A stretch of DNA of 64,000 bases from Sinorhizobium kostiense (GCF_017874595.1 NZ_JAGILA010000001.1:992001-1056000); one strand, 5' to 3'; counted from the first letter of the stretch, positions 48,742-58,340 are shown. The notes: generated by a model from the sequence alone, not told the origin. Translations and numbers: made by a program.

Positions 48742-50229
48742 ATGACCGACATCCGCGACACGATCCGTTTCCTTCTGAACGACCGGCTGGTCGAGCTTGC
48801 TGACGTCTCGTCGGTCCAGACCCTGCTTGATTTCCTGCGCATCGACCGCAACCTGCGCGGCGCCAAGGAGGGTTGTGCCGAGGGCGATTGCGGCGCCTGC
48901 ACGGTGCTCGTCGGCCGGCTGCTCGATGGCAGGCTGAAATACGAGTCCGTCAATGCCTGCATCCGCTTCGTCGCCTCGCTCGACGGCTGTCATGTAGTCA
49001 CCGTCGAGGCGCTCGCTCAGCCGAACGGCCCGCTGCATCCGGTGCAGCAGGCGATGGTCGATACGCACGCTTCCCAATGCGGCTTTTGTACGCCCGGCTT
49101 CGTGATGTCGCTCTACGGCCTCTGGATGGAAAACCCGAAGCCGAGCGTGCACGAGATCGAGAAGGCGCTGCAGGGCAATCTCTGTCGCTGCACCGGCTAT
49201 GCGGCGATCATTCGCGCCGCCGAGGCTATTTCGTCGATTGGCGAGGTCGGCAACGACCCGCTGGTTTCGGAGCGCGGGAAGATCGCGCGTGAGCTTGCGG
49301 CTCTCCGGGATGGCCGGCGCGTCGAGATCGGCGACGAGGGCGAGCGCGTCGTGCTGCCGGCTTCGCTCGATGACTTTGCCGAGGTGCTCGAGGCCAATCC
49401 GAAGGCGACGATCGTTGCCGGCTCCACGGATGTGGGCCTCTGGGTAACGAAGTTCATGCGCGACATCGCGCCGGTCGTTCATCTCTCCCATCTGGACGAA
49501 TTGCGCCGGATTTTCCTCGACCCGGGCGGCATCACGCTTGGAGCGGGTGTCAGCTATACGGAGGCCTATACGGAGACCGTCCGCCACTTCCCGCAACTCA
49601 GCGAACTCTGGGACAGGATCGGCGGCGCGCAGGTGCGCAATATGGGCACCGTCGGCGGCAATATCGCCAACGGCTCCCCGATCGGCGATACGCCGCCGGC
49701 ACTGATCGCACTCGGCGCAACCGTGACTTTGCGCAAGGGCCGAAGCCGGCGGACGCTGCCGCTCGAGGCTTTCTTCATCGACTACGGCAAACAGGACCGG
49801 CAGCCCGGTGAATTCGTCGAGAGCATCCGGGTTCCGTTCCCCGGCAAGCAAGACCGCTTCGCCGTCTACAAGATCTCCAAGCGTTTCGACGAGGATATCT
49901 CCTCCGTCTGCGGCGCTTTTCGTGTGACCATCGGCGGCGACGGCCGGGTCGCCGATTCGGTGATCGCCTTCGGTGGCATGGCCGGTACGCCGAAGCGCGC
50001 TGCGACTGTGGAGGCGGCGCTCAAGGGTGCCGCCTGGAGCGACACCGCAATCGAGACAGCCATTTCGGCCTTCGAGCGGGATTTCAGGCCGCTCACCGAT
50101 TGGCGCGCTTCGGCCGACTACCGGATGCTCGTCGCCAAGAACCTGTTGCGGCGCTTCTATCTGGAAACCCAGGGGGCGAGCAATGTCCGCATCGACCGCG
50201 GCGTCGCGGTAGCCGTTCAGGAGGCTTGA
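48742..50229 (+). CDS. xdhA: Xanthine dehydrogenase small subunit
   Basis: The 495-residue protein carries two [2Fe-2S] clusters (CAEGDCGACTV; CGFCTPGFVMSLYG; CRCTGY) in the N-terminal 160 residues. An FAD-binding domain follows (TIVAGSTDVGLWVTKFMRD, GAQVRNMGTVGGNIANGSP, KISKRFDEDISSVCGAF). It passes electrons from the Mo site of XdhB to NAD+. It lies between uraH (6-bp gap) and xdhB (5-bp gap) in one operon. Confidence 0.95.
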   Translation: MTDIRDTIRFLLNDRLVELADVSSVQTLLDFLRIDRNLRGAKEGCAEGDCGACTVLVGRLLDGRLKYESVNACIRFVASLDGCHVVTVEALAQPNGPLHPVQQAMVDTHASQCGFCTPGFVMSLYGLWMENPKPSVHEIEKALQGNLCRCTGYAAIIRAAEAISSIGEVGNDPLVSERGKIARELAALRDGRRVEIGDEGERVVLPASLDDFAEVLEANPKATIVAGSTDVGLWVTKFMRDIAPVVHLSHLDELRRIFLDPGGITLGAGVSYTEAYTETVRHFPQLSELWDRIGGAQVRNMGTVGGNIANGSPIGDTPPALIALGATVTLRKGRSRRTLPLEAFFIDYGKQDRQPGEFVESIRVPFPGKQDRFAVYKISKRFDEDISSVCGAFRVTIGGDGRVADSVIAFGGMAGTPKRAATVEAALKGAAWSDTAIETAISAFERDFRPLTDWRASADYRMLVAKNLLRRFYLETQGASNVRIDRGVAVAVQEA

Positions 50230-50234
50230 GGCAC

Positions 50235-52583
50235 ATGAATGTGATGCAGCCCATCGATCATATCCGCGGCGGCGTTCATGAGAGGGAGCGGCACGAATCC
50301 GGCCACAAGCACGTCACAGGGACGGCCGAATATATCGACGATATTCCCGAGCCCGCCGGTACGTTGCACGGCTACCTCGGACTTTCGGAGCGCGCGCATG
50401 CGGAAATCCTGTCGATCGATTTCGGCGCGGTAAGCGCCAGCCCCGGCGTCGTCGGCATTTTGACCGCCGATGACATTCCCGGCGAGAACGATGTCAGCCC
50501 GGCGCACAAGCATGACGACCCGGTCTTTGCGACCGGCAAGGTGGAATTCCACGGCCAGCCGATCTTTGCCGTGATCGCGACCACGCGCGACGCCGCCCGC
50601 CGCGCCGCGGCAAAGGCGAAGGTCGAATATCGCGACCTGCCGCATGTCACCGATGTCCTTGAAGCTGAGGCCGCGAACTATCCGCTGGTGGTCGATCCTT
50701 TGAAGCTGGAGCGCGGCGACATCGAGGCTGGCTTTACGAAGGCAAAGCATGTCGTCGAGGGCGAGATGCGGATCGGCGGGCAGGATCATTTCTATCTCGA
50801 GGGCCATATCTCCTTCGCCTTGCCCGGCGAGGACGATGAGGTGACTGTCTTTGCCTCGACCCAGCATCCGAGCGAGACGCAGCACATGGTAGCCCAGGTG
50901 CTCGGCGTGGCGTCGAACGCCGTGACGGTGAACGTCCGCCGCATGGGCGGTGCCTTCGGCGGCAAGGAGACGCAGGCGAACCTCTTCGCCGCCGTGGCAG
51001 CGCTCGCCGCAAGGAAATACCGCCGTGCGGTCAAGCTGCGCCCCGACCGCGACGACGACATGATCGCGACCGGCAAGCGCCATGATTTCCACGTGGGCTA
51101 TAAGATCGGCTTCGACGACGACGGCCGGATCGAAGCGGTGGACGCCGTTTTCGCCGCGCGCTGCGGCTTCTCGGCCGATCTCTCCGGACCAGTGACCGAT
51201 CGTGCGCTCTTCCATGCCGATAATTGCTATTTCTATCCGAACGCGCGGCTGCGCTCGCGTCCGCTGAAGACCAATACGGTCTCGAACACCGCGTTTCGCG
51301 GTTTTGGCGGACCCCAAGGCATGGTCGGCGGCGAGCGGATGATCGAGGACATCGCCTATGCGCTCGGCAAGGATCCGCTCGACATCCGCAAGCTCAATTT
51401 CTACGGCGGCGAAGGGCGCAACCTGACGCCCTACCACCAGACGGTGGAAGACAACATCATCGGCCGGATCATCGAGGAGCTCGAAGCCTCGTCGGACTAT
51501 GCGGCGCGGCGGCAGGCGGTGCTCGCTTTCAACCGTGGGAGCCAAGTAATCAAGCGCGGCATTGCTTTGACTCCGGTGAAGTTCGGCATTTCATTCACCA
51601 AGACGGAATACAACCAGGCCGGCGCGCTCGTCCATGTCTATACCGATGGCTCGATTCAGTTGAACCATGGCGGCACGGAGATGGGGCAGGGGCTTTACAC
51701 CAAGGTCGCGCAGGTCGTCGCCGACGAGTTCCAGGTCGATATTGATCGGATCAAGGTAACGGCGACCTCGACCGGCAAGGTGCCGAACACCTCGGCAACA
51801 GCCGCTTCCTCCGGTTCTGACCTCAACGGCATGGCTGCGGCGAACGCGGCCCAGCAGATCAAGGGGCGCCTCATACAGTTCGCGGCCGAACGCTACGGCG
51901 TCAGCGAAGCGGACGTCGCCTTCGAGCCGAACACGGTGCGGATCGGTGCCGAGCGTCTCCCCTTCGCCGAGCTTATCAAATCCGCCTACGCGGTGCGGAT
52001 CCAGCTCTCGGCGGCGGGCTTCTACAAGACGCCGAAAATCCATTGGGATCGCGCTGAGGGGCGGGGGAGACCGTTCTACTACTACGCCTATGGCGCCTCG
52101 TGCTCCGAGGTCAGCGTCGATACGCTGACCGGCGAATACCGGGTCGAACGCACCGATATCATCCATGACGTCGGCCGGTCTCTCAATCCGGCTCTCGATC
52201 TCGGTCAGGTGGAGGGCGCCTTCATCCAGGGCATGGGCTGGCTCACGACCGAAGAACTCTGGTGGGATGCCAAGGGGCGGCTGCGCACCCATGCGCCCTC
52301 CACCTACAAGATTCCGCTCGCCTCCGACCGGCCGCGTGTTTTCAACGTGCGTCTGGCGGATTGGTCGGTCAACCGCGAGGAGACGATCCGCCGATCGAAG
52401 GCGGTCGGCGAACCGCCCTTCATGCTGGGCATTTCAGTGCTCGAAGCTATTTCCATGGCAGCGGCGAGCGTCGCGGGTTATCGTATTCCGCCGCGCATCG
52501 ACGCGCCGGCGACGCCGGAACGGGTGCTGATGGCGATCGAGCGCATGCGCGCTGCTGCATCGCGCGCCGACGGAGATAAGTAA
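50235..52583 (+). CDS. xdhB: Xanthine dehydrogenase molybdenum-binding large subunit
   Basis: The ATG at 50235 follows GAGGC; the longer frame overlaps xdhA. The 782-residue protein has the Moco-binding marks GTAEYIDDIPEP, RRMGGAFGGKETQ, TAFRGFGGPQGM with the substrate-binding Arg, GGTEMGQGLYTKV and the catalytic Glu in VGEPPFMLG. It oxidises hypoxanthine and xanthine to urate. The full-length enzyme contrasts with the fragment of a related hydroxylase at the left edge. Confidence 0.95.
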   Translation: MNVMQPIDHIRGGVHERERHESGHKHVTGTAEYIDDIPEPAGTLHGYLGLSERAHAEILSIDFGAVSASPGVVGILTADDIPGENDVSPAHKHDDPVFATGKVEFHGQPIFAVIATTRDAARRAAAKAKVEYRDLPHVTDVLEAEAANYPLVVDPLKLERGDIEAGFTKAKHVVEGEMRIGGQDHFYLEGHISFALPGEDDEVTVFASTQHPSETQHMVAQVLGVASNAVTVNVRRMGGAFGGKETQANLFAAVAALAARKYRRAVKLRPDRDDDMIATGKRHDFHVGYKIGFDDDGRIEAVDAVFAARCGFSADLSGPVTDRALFHADNCYFYPNARLRSRPLKTNTVSNTAFRGFGGPQGMVGGERMIEDIAYALGKDPLDIRKLNFYGGEGRNLTPYHQTVEDNIIGRIIEELEASSDYAARRQAVLAFNRGSQVIKRGIALTPVKFGISFTKTEYNQAGALVHVYTDGSIQLNHGGTEMGQGLYTKVAQVVADEFQVDIDRIKVTATSTGKVPNTSATAASSGSDLNGMAAANAAQQIKGRLIQFAAERYGVSEADVAFEPNTVRIGAERLPFAELIKSAYAVRIQLSAAGFYKTPKIHWDRAEGRGRPFYYYAYGASCSEVSVDTLTGEYRVERTDIIHDVGRSLNPALDLGQVEGAFIQGMGWLTTEELWWDAKGRLRTHAPSTYKIPLASDRPRVFNVRLADWSVNREETIRRSKAVGEPPFMLGISVLEAISMAAASVAGYRIPPRIDAPATPERVLMAIERMRAAASRADGDK

Positions 52584-52588
52584 GGGAC

Positions 52589-53446
52589 ATGGCGCCCAGA
52601 GAGGACATCCGGGATTTCCTGGCCCGAGAGGCTGCCTGCATCCTCGTCGAAGTGGCGGGAGCGGCCGGCTCGACGCCGCGCGACACGGATGCCTGGATGC
52701 TCGTCTCAAGGGATCGCATCTTCGCCACGATCGGCGGGGGGCAGCTGGAATATCTGGCGATCGATCATGCGCGGCAGCTCATTCAGGAAGCGACTGCGGA
52801 AACTCGACTGGAAATCCCGCTGGGGCCTGAGATCGGCCAATGCTGCGGCGGGCGCGTGGCACTCTCCTTCAGGCCGGTGGACGACGACAGGCGCACGGCA
52901 CTGATCGCGCGCTATGACGGCGAAATAGCCGGCCGGCCGCATGTCTACATCTTCGGCGCCGGCCATGTCGGCGATGCGCTGGCCATGGCTCTGTCGCTTA
53001 CGCCAGTCCGGACGGTGCTGGTCGATACGCGCGAACCCGAGCTTGCGGCAGTCGACGTGCCGGGAATCGAAACCTGCCTCACCGCGATGCCCGAGGCCGT
53101 CGTCCGCGACGCGCCGGCGGGCAGCGGCTTCGTCGTTCTCACCCATGATCACGCGCTCGATTTCCTGATCGCTGCGGAGGCGCTCGCCCGCGTCGACGCC
53201 TCTTACGTCGGCATGATCGGCTCGAAGACGAAACGGGCCACCTTCAAGCACTGGCTTTCTCGCGAGGCGGAGCATCCGGAGTTATTCGACCGGCTCGTCT
53301 GCCCCATCGGCGGCGCTACCGTGAAAGACAAGCGCCCGGCGGTGATCGCGGCGCTCACAGCTGCCGAGATCCTGGCGGCGATACTGAGGCACGAAGGCGC
53401 AAAGGTCGCCACGCCCGGCAAGCACGAGAAGCCGCTGAAGGCCTAG
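52589..53446 (+). CDS. xdhC: Xanthine dehydrogenase accessory protein XdhC
   Basis: The 285-residue protein has the XdhC/CoxI N-terminal part (VEVAGAAGSTPRDTDAWMLV, IGGGQLEYLAIDHARQLI, GPEIGQCCGGRVALSF with the Cys pair) and the Rossmann C-terminal part (HVYIFGAGHVGDALAMALSL, DASYVGMIGSKTKRATF). XdhC binds molybdenum cofactor, helps its sulfuration and inserts it into XdhB. It closes the operon with a 5-bp gap. Confidence 0.93.
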   Translation: MAPREDIRDFLAREAACILVEVAGAAGSTPRDTDAWMLVSRDRIFATIGGGQLEYLAIDHARQLIQEATAETRLEIPLGPEIGQCCGGRVALSFRPVDDDRRTALIARYDGEIAGRPHVYIFGAGHVGDALAMALSLTPVRTVLVDTREPELAAVDVPGIETCLTAMPEAVVRDAPAGSGFVVLTHDHALDFLIAAEALARVDASYVGMIGSKTKRATFKHWLSREAEHPELFDRLVCPIGGATVKDKRPAVIAALTAAEILAAILRHEGAKVATPGKHEKPLKA

Positions 53447-53633
53447 AGTTCTTCACCCCTCTAGTGGTGAAATTCTGCTGCATGTTGGCGGAGCCGAAAT
53501 GGCGCGGTCCGACCCGGTGCAGACATGGGGCTTCACATGCCGAAGGGCAAAGAATTCGCTCTGCAGCCGTCAGACGAAACCTACGCGTCGACCGTTGCGC
53601 TTTGTGCCGGAGCACTGATGGTCCGCGGGAAGG

Positions 53634-54449
53634 CTATTCTTGCCTCCGCAAGAACGAGACGATAAGCGCTGAAACTCTCTGTGGATCTTCCCAATGCGGA
53701 TTATGTCCATATCCCTCGAGCGTGATGGATTGCACTGAGGGGAATGCCTGTGCAAGAGCTTCGCGATGCGAGCCGCCAAAGAGCGGATCAGCCGATCCAC
53801 CGATACAGAGCACCGGCGCGGTCACCCGCATCGCGGTCTGCCGGAGATCGGTCTCGGCGAAGCCCTCCAGGATGCCGTGCCAAACGGCCGCCGGCATGGC
53901 GGCTGCGTCCCTTTTCATCTTCGAAAGAAAACCGGGCTCGACCGGCCGACTGCAGGAATACCACTCACGGAGAAATTGCCCGTCAGGGTCTATCGGATCG
54001 CGGAGTGCGCGGATTTCGCGCGTGAGTGGGCTGCTGCTGCCAAAATTGGGCGTCAGGCTTGCAGACAGGAGCACCAGCGCGCTCACGTCATCGCGTCGAC
54101 GAGCGGCAATCTCGATCGCCGTCATTGCGCCCATGGAATGTCCGATGACAGCAATCTGCGAAATACCGAGAAACGCCAGAAACTGCTCAACGCTTGCGGC
54201 AAAATCGCTGACCCGCACCCCGTCGCCCATAGCGGAGTGACCGTGTCCGGGAAGATCGGGAATGATCAGGCGATAGCCGGAAAGAATGGGCTCAAGCGCG
54301 CAATAGCTGCGACTGGTGTCAGAAAAGCCGTGCAGCAGCAGAAGCGCCGGGCCGCTTCCACCGCTGTCGACGAAAGCGATCGGCCTCCCCCCTGGCAATT
54401 CGACGCGCTGCTTGCGGCGATGCCAATCGTCCTCGGCGCTGCAAATCAC
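53634..54449 (-). CDS. Alpha/beta hydrolase
   Basis: The GTG start overlaps the choX stop (GTGA), showing coupling; earlier in-frame starts lie inside choX. The 271-residue protein has the fold marks LLLLHGFSDTSRSY (oxyanion), VIGHSMGAMTAIEI with nucleophile Ser, CIGGSADPLFGG (Asp) and GYGHNPHWEDP (His). It lacks a signal peptide and should be cytoplasmic. The tight pairing with a choline-type binding protein suggests it may hydrolyse an imported choline ester, but this is inference. Confidence 0.85.
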   Translation of the reverse strand: MICSAEDDWHRRKQRVELPGGRPIAFVDSGGSGPALLLLHGFSDTSRSYCALEPILSGYRLIIPDLPGHGHSAMGDGVRVSDFAASVEQFLAFLGISQIAVIGHSMGAMTAIEIAARRRDDVSALVLLSASLTPNFGSSSPLTREIRALRDPIDPDGQFLREWYSCSRPVEPGFLSKMKRDAAAMPAAVWHGILEGFAETDLRQTAMRVTAPVLCIGGSADPLFGGSHREALAQAFPSVQSITLEGYGHNPHWEDPQRVSALIVSFLRRQE

Positions 54450-55384
54450 AGGCCGAGCGCCGCCTTTACCGCGGCAAGGCCCGCTTGGCCGTCGAAAGTC
54501 GACACTCCGACCAGCCAGGTTTCCAGCCGCTGTGGCTCGTCCTTTATCGACTTCAGAGCGGCCTCTTCCGCCTCCATTCCATCGTTCATGATGTAGGCCA
54601 TGCCGCGGTTCTCGTAGCCGACATCGAAGACGAGGTTGTTCAATAGCTTCGCGACGTTGGGGCACTCCTGCCCGTAGCCCTTGCGCACCTGGGTGGAGAC
54701 CGTTGCCGCGCCGAAGTTCGGGCCATAGAACTTGTCGCCGCCCGTCAGATACTTCATGTCGAAGACGGTGTTCATCGGGTGCGGTGCCCAACCCTGGAAA
54801 ACGATGAACGATTTGTCGCGTGTCCGGCGGACCACTTCCGAGAGCATGCCCTGCTCGCTCGACTCCACCACTTCCCATTCTTCGAGGCCGAGGGCTGGAT
54901 CATTGATTGCGTCGAGCATCAACTGGTTGGAACCCGGCTCGATGCCGTAGAGCTTCCGTTCGAACTTATCGGCGAACTTCTGCAGGTCGGAAAAATCCCT
55001 GACGCCGGCGTCCCAGACGTAAGTGGGAACGGCGAAGGTGTATTTGGCACCCTCGAGATTTGTGCGAACCGTCTCGACCGAGCCATCCTCCTTGTACGGC
55101 TTGTAGTAGGCGACCATCGCGGGGTCCCAGTAGCCGAGAAAGACATCGAGGTCCTTGCTCTTGAGGCTCGTGTAGATGACGTCGATGCCGAGAAGCTGGC
55201 TTTTGGCCTCGTAACCCAGCGCCTTCAGCAAGGTCACCGCGACCCCGGTCGTAAAGGCGAGATCATTCCACCCCGGCTCAGCCATGCGCACGGCTTTGCA
55301 GCTTTCCTGCTCCGCCGCAGACACAGGGGCGGCCATGGCAAGGAGGATAAGCGCCGCAGCCCCGGCTTTCAAAGATCGATTCAT
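54446..55384 (-). CDS. choX: Choline/betaine ABC transporter substrate-binding protein (ChoX-like)
   Basis: The 312-residue product has a signal peptide (AAALILLAMAAPVSAAEQ) and the OpuAC-type fold of ChoX. Marks are CKAVRMAEPGWNDLAFTTG, VFLGYWDPAMVAYYKPY (aromatic cage), YGIEPGSNQLMLD and FIVFQGWAPHPMN. ChoX binds choline or acetylcholine for a ChoWV transporter. No permease or ATPase gene follows here; the next gene encodes a hydrolase. It is divergent from betI with tandem repeats between. Confidence 0.88.
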   Translation of the reverse strand: MNRSLKAGAAALILLAMAAPVSAAEQESCKAVRMAEPGWNDLAFTTGVAVTLLKALGYEAKSQLLGIDVIYTSLKSKDLDVFLGYWDPAMVAYYKPYKEDGSVETVRTNLEGAKYTFAVPTYVWDAGVRDFSDLQKFADKFERKLYGIEPGSNQLMLDAINDPALGLEEWEVVESSEQGMLSEVVRRTRDKSFIVFQGWAPHPMNTVFDMKYLTGGDKFYGPNFGAATVSTQVRKGYGQECPNVAKLLNNLVFDVGYENRGMAYIMNDGMEAEEAALKSIKDEPQRLETWLVGVSTFDGQAGLAAVKAALGL

Positions 55385-55400
55385 CGTATTCCCCTTTTAT

Positions 55401-55438
55401 CCCAGCGGTCAGGTTATTGTCCCATCGGTCAATTATTG
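55401..55438. promoter_or_regulatory. Tandem 20-bp repeats between choX and betI, candidate BetI operator
   Basis: CCCAGCGGTCAGGTTATTG (55401-55419) and CCCATCGGTCAATTATTG (55421-55438) are direct repeats spaced by 20 bp, two helical turns. They lie in the 101-bp divergent region. BetI, encoded next door, is the natural candidate. Confidence 0.5.
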
Positions 55439-55485
55439 ATCTTTCCGGAAAGTTTGTCAAATGTGGACGAAAGTGAGGGCAAGAA

Positions 55486-56091
55486 ATGAGACTGACCAGG
55501 ATCAGCGAGATCCGAAAACGTGAACTCAGACGGGCGGCGTTCGAGGTTCTGCAGCGCGAAGGCATGGCGGGGGCAACACTGGAGAAGGTTGCCGCCCAAG
55601 CAGGCGCATCGAAGGGCATCGTGCTTCACTACTTCGCGAACAAGCAGGAACTGTTCGAGCATGCGATGCGCGAGGCGAACGCCGCCCTGAAGGATGCCGT
55701 GGTGGCGCGCTTGAACCGGGCCGCCACCCCCCTTGAACGATTGGAAGCAATCATCGAAGGTAACTTCGAGGAACGCTTCTTTCAGCCGTCCATCTGCCAT
55801 GCCTGGCTATCGCTCTGCGCCGAGGTGCCGCGCGACCCGCAGCTGGCGCGAATCCAAAAAGTCATTCATGCGCGGATGCGATCGAATCTCATGTCGGCGC
55901 TGATACACCTCCTGCCGGAGGACCAATGCGAGGCCGTCGCTCTTGGCGTCACAGCGCTAATCGACGGGCTTTGGCTGCGACTGGGCCTGCAGTCGGCGGG
56001 CCTGACGCGCGAAGATGCACTTCGCCAGATGCGCGACTATCTCTCTCATCGGCTGCCCGCCGGCATACAGGGATCAGTCGGCAACCCCTAA
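55486..56091 (+). CDS. betI: TetR family repressor BetI
   Basis: The 201-residue protein has the TetR helix-turn-helix (AGATLEKVAAQAGASKGIVL, residues about 28-47) after RKRELRRAAFEVLQREG. The BetI-type ligand domain has WLSLCAEVPRDPQLARIQ and ALGVTALIDGLWLRLGLQ. BetI represses choline-to-betaine genes and is relieved by choline. Here it is divergent from choX. Its last codons and downstream bases are duplicated at the 3' end of the MFS gene 2.2 kb away. Confidence 0.88.
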   Translation: MRLTRISEIRKRELRRAAFEVLQREGMAGATLEKVAAQAGASKGIVLHYFANKQELFEHAMREANAALKDAVVARLNRAATPLERLEAIIEGNFEERFFQPSICHAWLSLCAEVPRDPQLARIQKVIHARMRSNLMSALIHLLPEDQCEAVALGVTALIDGLWLRLGLQSAGLTREDALRQMRDYLSHRLPAGIQGSVGNP

Positions 56092-56107
56092 GCCTGCACG
56101 AGAAGGC
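56034..56107 (+). repeat. Direct repeat, copy 1 (betI 3' end)
   Basis: Covers the last 19 codons of betI and 16 bases after the stop. It shares 29 identical bases at the left (56034-56062) and 20 at the right (56088-56107) with 58280-58356; the middle is diverged. Confidence 0.85.
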
Positions 56108-56178
56108 AGTATGAGGCAGTGCGAAGAATCGACGCAAAGCAGCCATCGGGTCTGACACGTCTCATTGCCCGCTCGTTG

Positions 56179-56982
56179 CTAACTGGTCAGCGCACGGTGC
56201 TTTCTAGTGTTCCCTAACAAGCTGCTCGGGCTCATGCCAAGCGTCCTGCGGAACATGTAGGTGAAGGCGCTTGATGACTCGTAACCCAGGTCTAGGGCCA
56301 CTGAACTGATCTTCGCGCCGGCAGCAATCTGCGATATGGCGTGAAGGAGGCGCGCATGCCTCAACCACCGCGCGGGCGGCATGCCGGTTTCGGCGATGAA
56401 CAATCGTTCGGCGGTCTTGCGGCTGGCAGCAGCATTGGCAAGCCACGTTTCGACCGAACTGGCCAGGCCGGGATTGTTCAAGGCCTCCTGGGCAATGCCA
56501 CGAATTCGCTTGTCCAGCGGCATAATGATCGAGAGCGGTAAGTCGCTGGCAGCGAGAATCTCATGACGAAGCAGATCGTGAAGCGCCTCGGTGTGGCATT
56601 CCGTCCGGCTGGGTACAAGCTCCGGCATTGTGGCGAGCATCAAGGCGTTCAGAAGTGGCGTCATTTTCACGATCCGGCTTTGCGCGCCGAGCTTGCTCGC
56701 CTCTTGTCGATTCACATCGACATAGAGCATCTCGTTGGCCGAAACGTACCGTATCCAATGCTCGGCGTCCGGTGGAATCCAGATCGCCATCGCGGGGCTA
56801 AGCAAAAGCACGCGGTTCGGAGTGCCGACATACATCGATCCGTATGACGCCGAGATAAGTTGCCCGAAGTCATGGTTGTGCCAACCATGGTTTTCACCGG
56901 GCTCCTGGCTGTTTATTTCACCCAGGTATCGAGGTCGTGCCACTGCGGATAGTTGCGGTGAAACGCGTTCCGAATCGGTCAT
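56179..56982 (-). CDS. AraC family transcriptional regulator
   Basis: The 267-residue protein has an N-terminal cupin-like sensing domain (HGWHNHDFGQLISASYGSMY, IWIPPDAEHWI). A C-terminal pair of helix-turn-helix motifs follows (SVETWLANAAASRKTAERLF, GMPPARWLRHARLLHAI, AGAKISSVALDLGYESSSAF, FRRTLGMSPSSLL). The layout matches NimR/RipA-type AraC repressors that control a divergent MFS efflux gene. It is divergent from just such a gene with a 122-bp gap. Confidence 0.88.
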   Translation of the reverse strand: MTDSERVSPQLSAVARPRYLGEINSQEPGENHGWHNHDFGQLISASYGSMYVGTPNRVLLLSPAMAIWIPPDAEHWIRYVSANEMLYVDVNRQEASKLGAQSRIVKMTPLLNALMLATMPELVPSRTECHTEALHDLLRHEILAASDLPLSIIMPLDKRIRGIAQEALNNPGLASSVETWLANAAASRKTAERLFIAETGMPPARWLRHARLLHAISQIAAGAKISSVALDLGYESSSAFTYMFRRTLGMSPSSLLGNTRKHRALTS

Positions 56983-57104
56983 CGGTTTTGACGCTTTCTC
57001 GATGCATGTTAGCTTTCCGTCGACAGGCAGACATAGCGAAATCCGCTAATAATTTCCAGATACGCCGTCACCAGCCCGGTGCATCTGCAGGAGAGCTTGT
57101 CGCC

Positions 57105-58340
57105 ATGAAACGGACCGCCTTTCTGACCTGGTTCACCGTCGGCCATCTCGCTAACGATTGGCCCATTGCCTCGCTGTGGCTGGTTGTTCCGACTGTCGGT
57201 CTGGCCATGGGTCTCTCTCCGACCGAGGTTGGCCTGCTATTCACGATCGTCAACATCGGCGGCGCGCTTGGCTATCTGCCGGCAGGGATCCTTACTGACT
57301 ACGCCTCAAACCGGGGGCGCTTGCTCCTCGTCACCTTTTGGTGGGTCGCCGTCGGGTATGCGTTGGCCGCCATGGCTCGGGGTTATTGGGATCTGGCAAT
57401 TCTGCTTGCCGTGGCCGGAATGGGCAATGCAGCGTGGCATCCGATTGCTGCCGGCGTGTTGGCTCACGAGAGCAAAGATGGGCGTGCGCAGGCTCTCGGA
57501 GTTCATGCGATTGGCGGTTCGGTGGCCGAAGTGCTGGCACCTCTCTCTGCCGGTATCCTGTTTCTGTATTTCGACTGGCGGGCTGCGCTTGCGATTTCGG
57601 CGCTGCCGACGCTGGTCTTGGGAGTCTGCTTCTTGCCCGTCGCTCGCGCAATCCCGCGCGTCGAGCGGAAGGGCATACGCCAGCAGGATATCCTGGACTT
57701 CCTGAATACATGGCGTCAGGGCAACGGCCTGCGTGTCGTACTGATGATATGCCTGTACAACATGGCGTCGATGGCGCTGCTCGGCATGATTCCATTCTAC
57801 CTCGTGGCGGCACACAGCTTTACAGCGGCGGCCGCGGGCTTCACTTTCTCCGCATTGCTGGTTGTAGGCGCACTAGCGCAGCCATGGGCGGGTAAGGTCT
57901 CCGACACCGTGGGGCGCAGGCCGGTCCTGATCGTTGGCAACCTAACGGCAGGGCTCGCCAGCGCTGCGCTTGTCTTTCAGCCGTCACTCTGGATCATGCT
58001 GGCAGCAATGGCAGTCGCCGTCGCCGCGCTGGATTCGATCCGAGCGGCCGTCCTCGCGGCGGCGATCGACGTCACGGGCCGCCGCGAAGGCACGACAGTC
58101 GGTCTAGCCTTCGTGCTTATGGACGGCATCGGCGCGCTCGGCTCCGTGCTCGCCGGCATAGCGGCTGCTTTCTCGTGGCTACATATGTTCGGCCTTGCCG
58201 CCCTTTTTTCGCTCGGCGCGACGGCACTGACTTTCGTGATTGCCTTCAGACGCCCTGAGCAGGACTCCAGTGCTCACGCCGACTATCTCTCTCATCGGCT
58301 GCCCGCCGCCACCGGACTAGGATCAGTCACCGACCGCTAA
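57105..58340 (+). CDS. MFS transporter with a C-terminal tail copied from betI
   Basis: The ATG follows CAGGAGAG. The 411-residue protein has twelve hydrophobic segments and the MFS loop GILTDYASNRGRLLLVT, with its second-half counterpart GKVSDTVGRRPVLIVGN. The DHA1/Fsr-like pattern (NAAWHPIAAGVLAHES, HAIGGSVAEVLAPL) suggests drug efflux. The natural end is near FVIAFRRPEQDSS; the last 20 residues (DYLSHRLPAATGLGSVTDR) are in frame with, and nearly the same as, the BetI C-terminus, because of the direct repeat. Confidence 0.87.
   Translation: MKRTAFLTWFTVGHLANDWPIASLWLVVPTVGLAMGLSPTEVGLLFTIVNIGGALGYLPAGILTDYASNRGRLLLVTFWWVAVGYALAAMARGYWDLAILLAVAGMGNAAWHPIAAGVLAHESKDGRAQALGVHAIGGSVAEVLAPLSAGILFLYFDWRAALAISALPTLVLGVCFLPVARAIPRVERKGIRQQDILDFLNTWRQGNGLRVVLMICLYNMASMALLGMIPFYLVAAHSFTAAAAGFTFSALLVVGALAQPWAGKVSDTVGRRPVLIVGNLTAGLASAALVFQPSLWIMLAAMAVAVAALDSIRAAVLAAAIDVTGRREGTTVGLAFVLMDGIGALGSVLAGIAAAFSWLHMFGLAALFSLGATALTFVIAFRRPEQDSSAHADYLSHRLPAATGLGSVTDR

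Noticed and set aside
48307..49851. Minus-strand open frame of 514 codons opposite uraH and xdhA
   Set aside because: Both sense genes carry full active-site and cluster motifs; the antisense frame has none.
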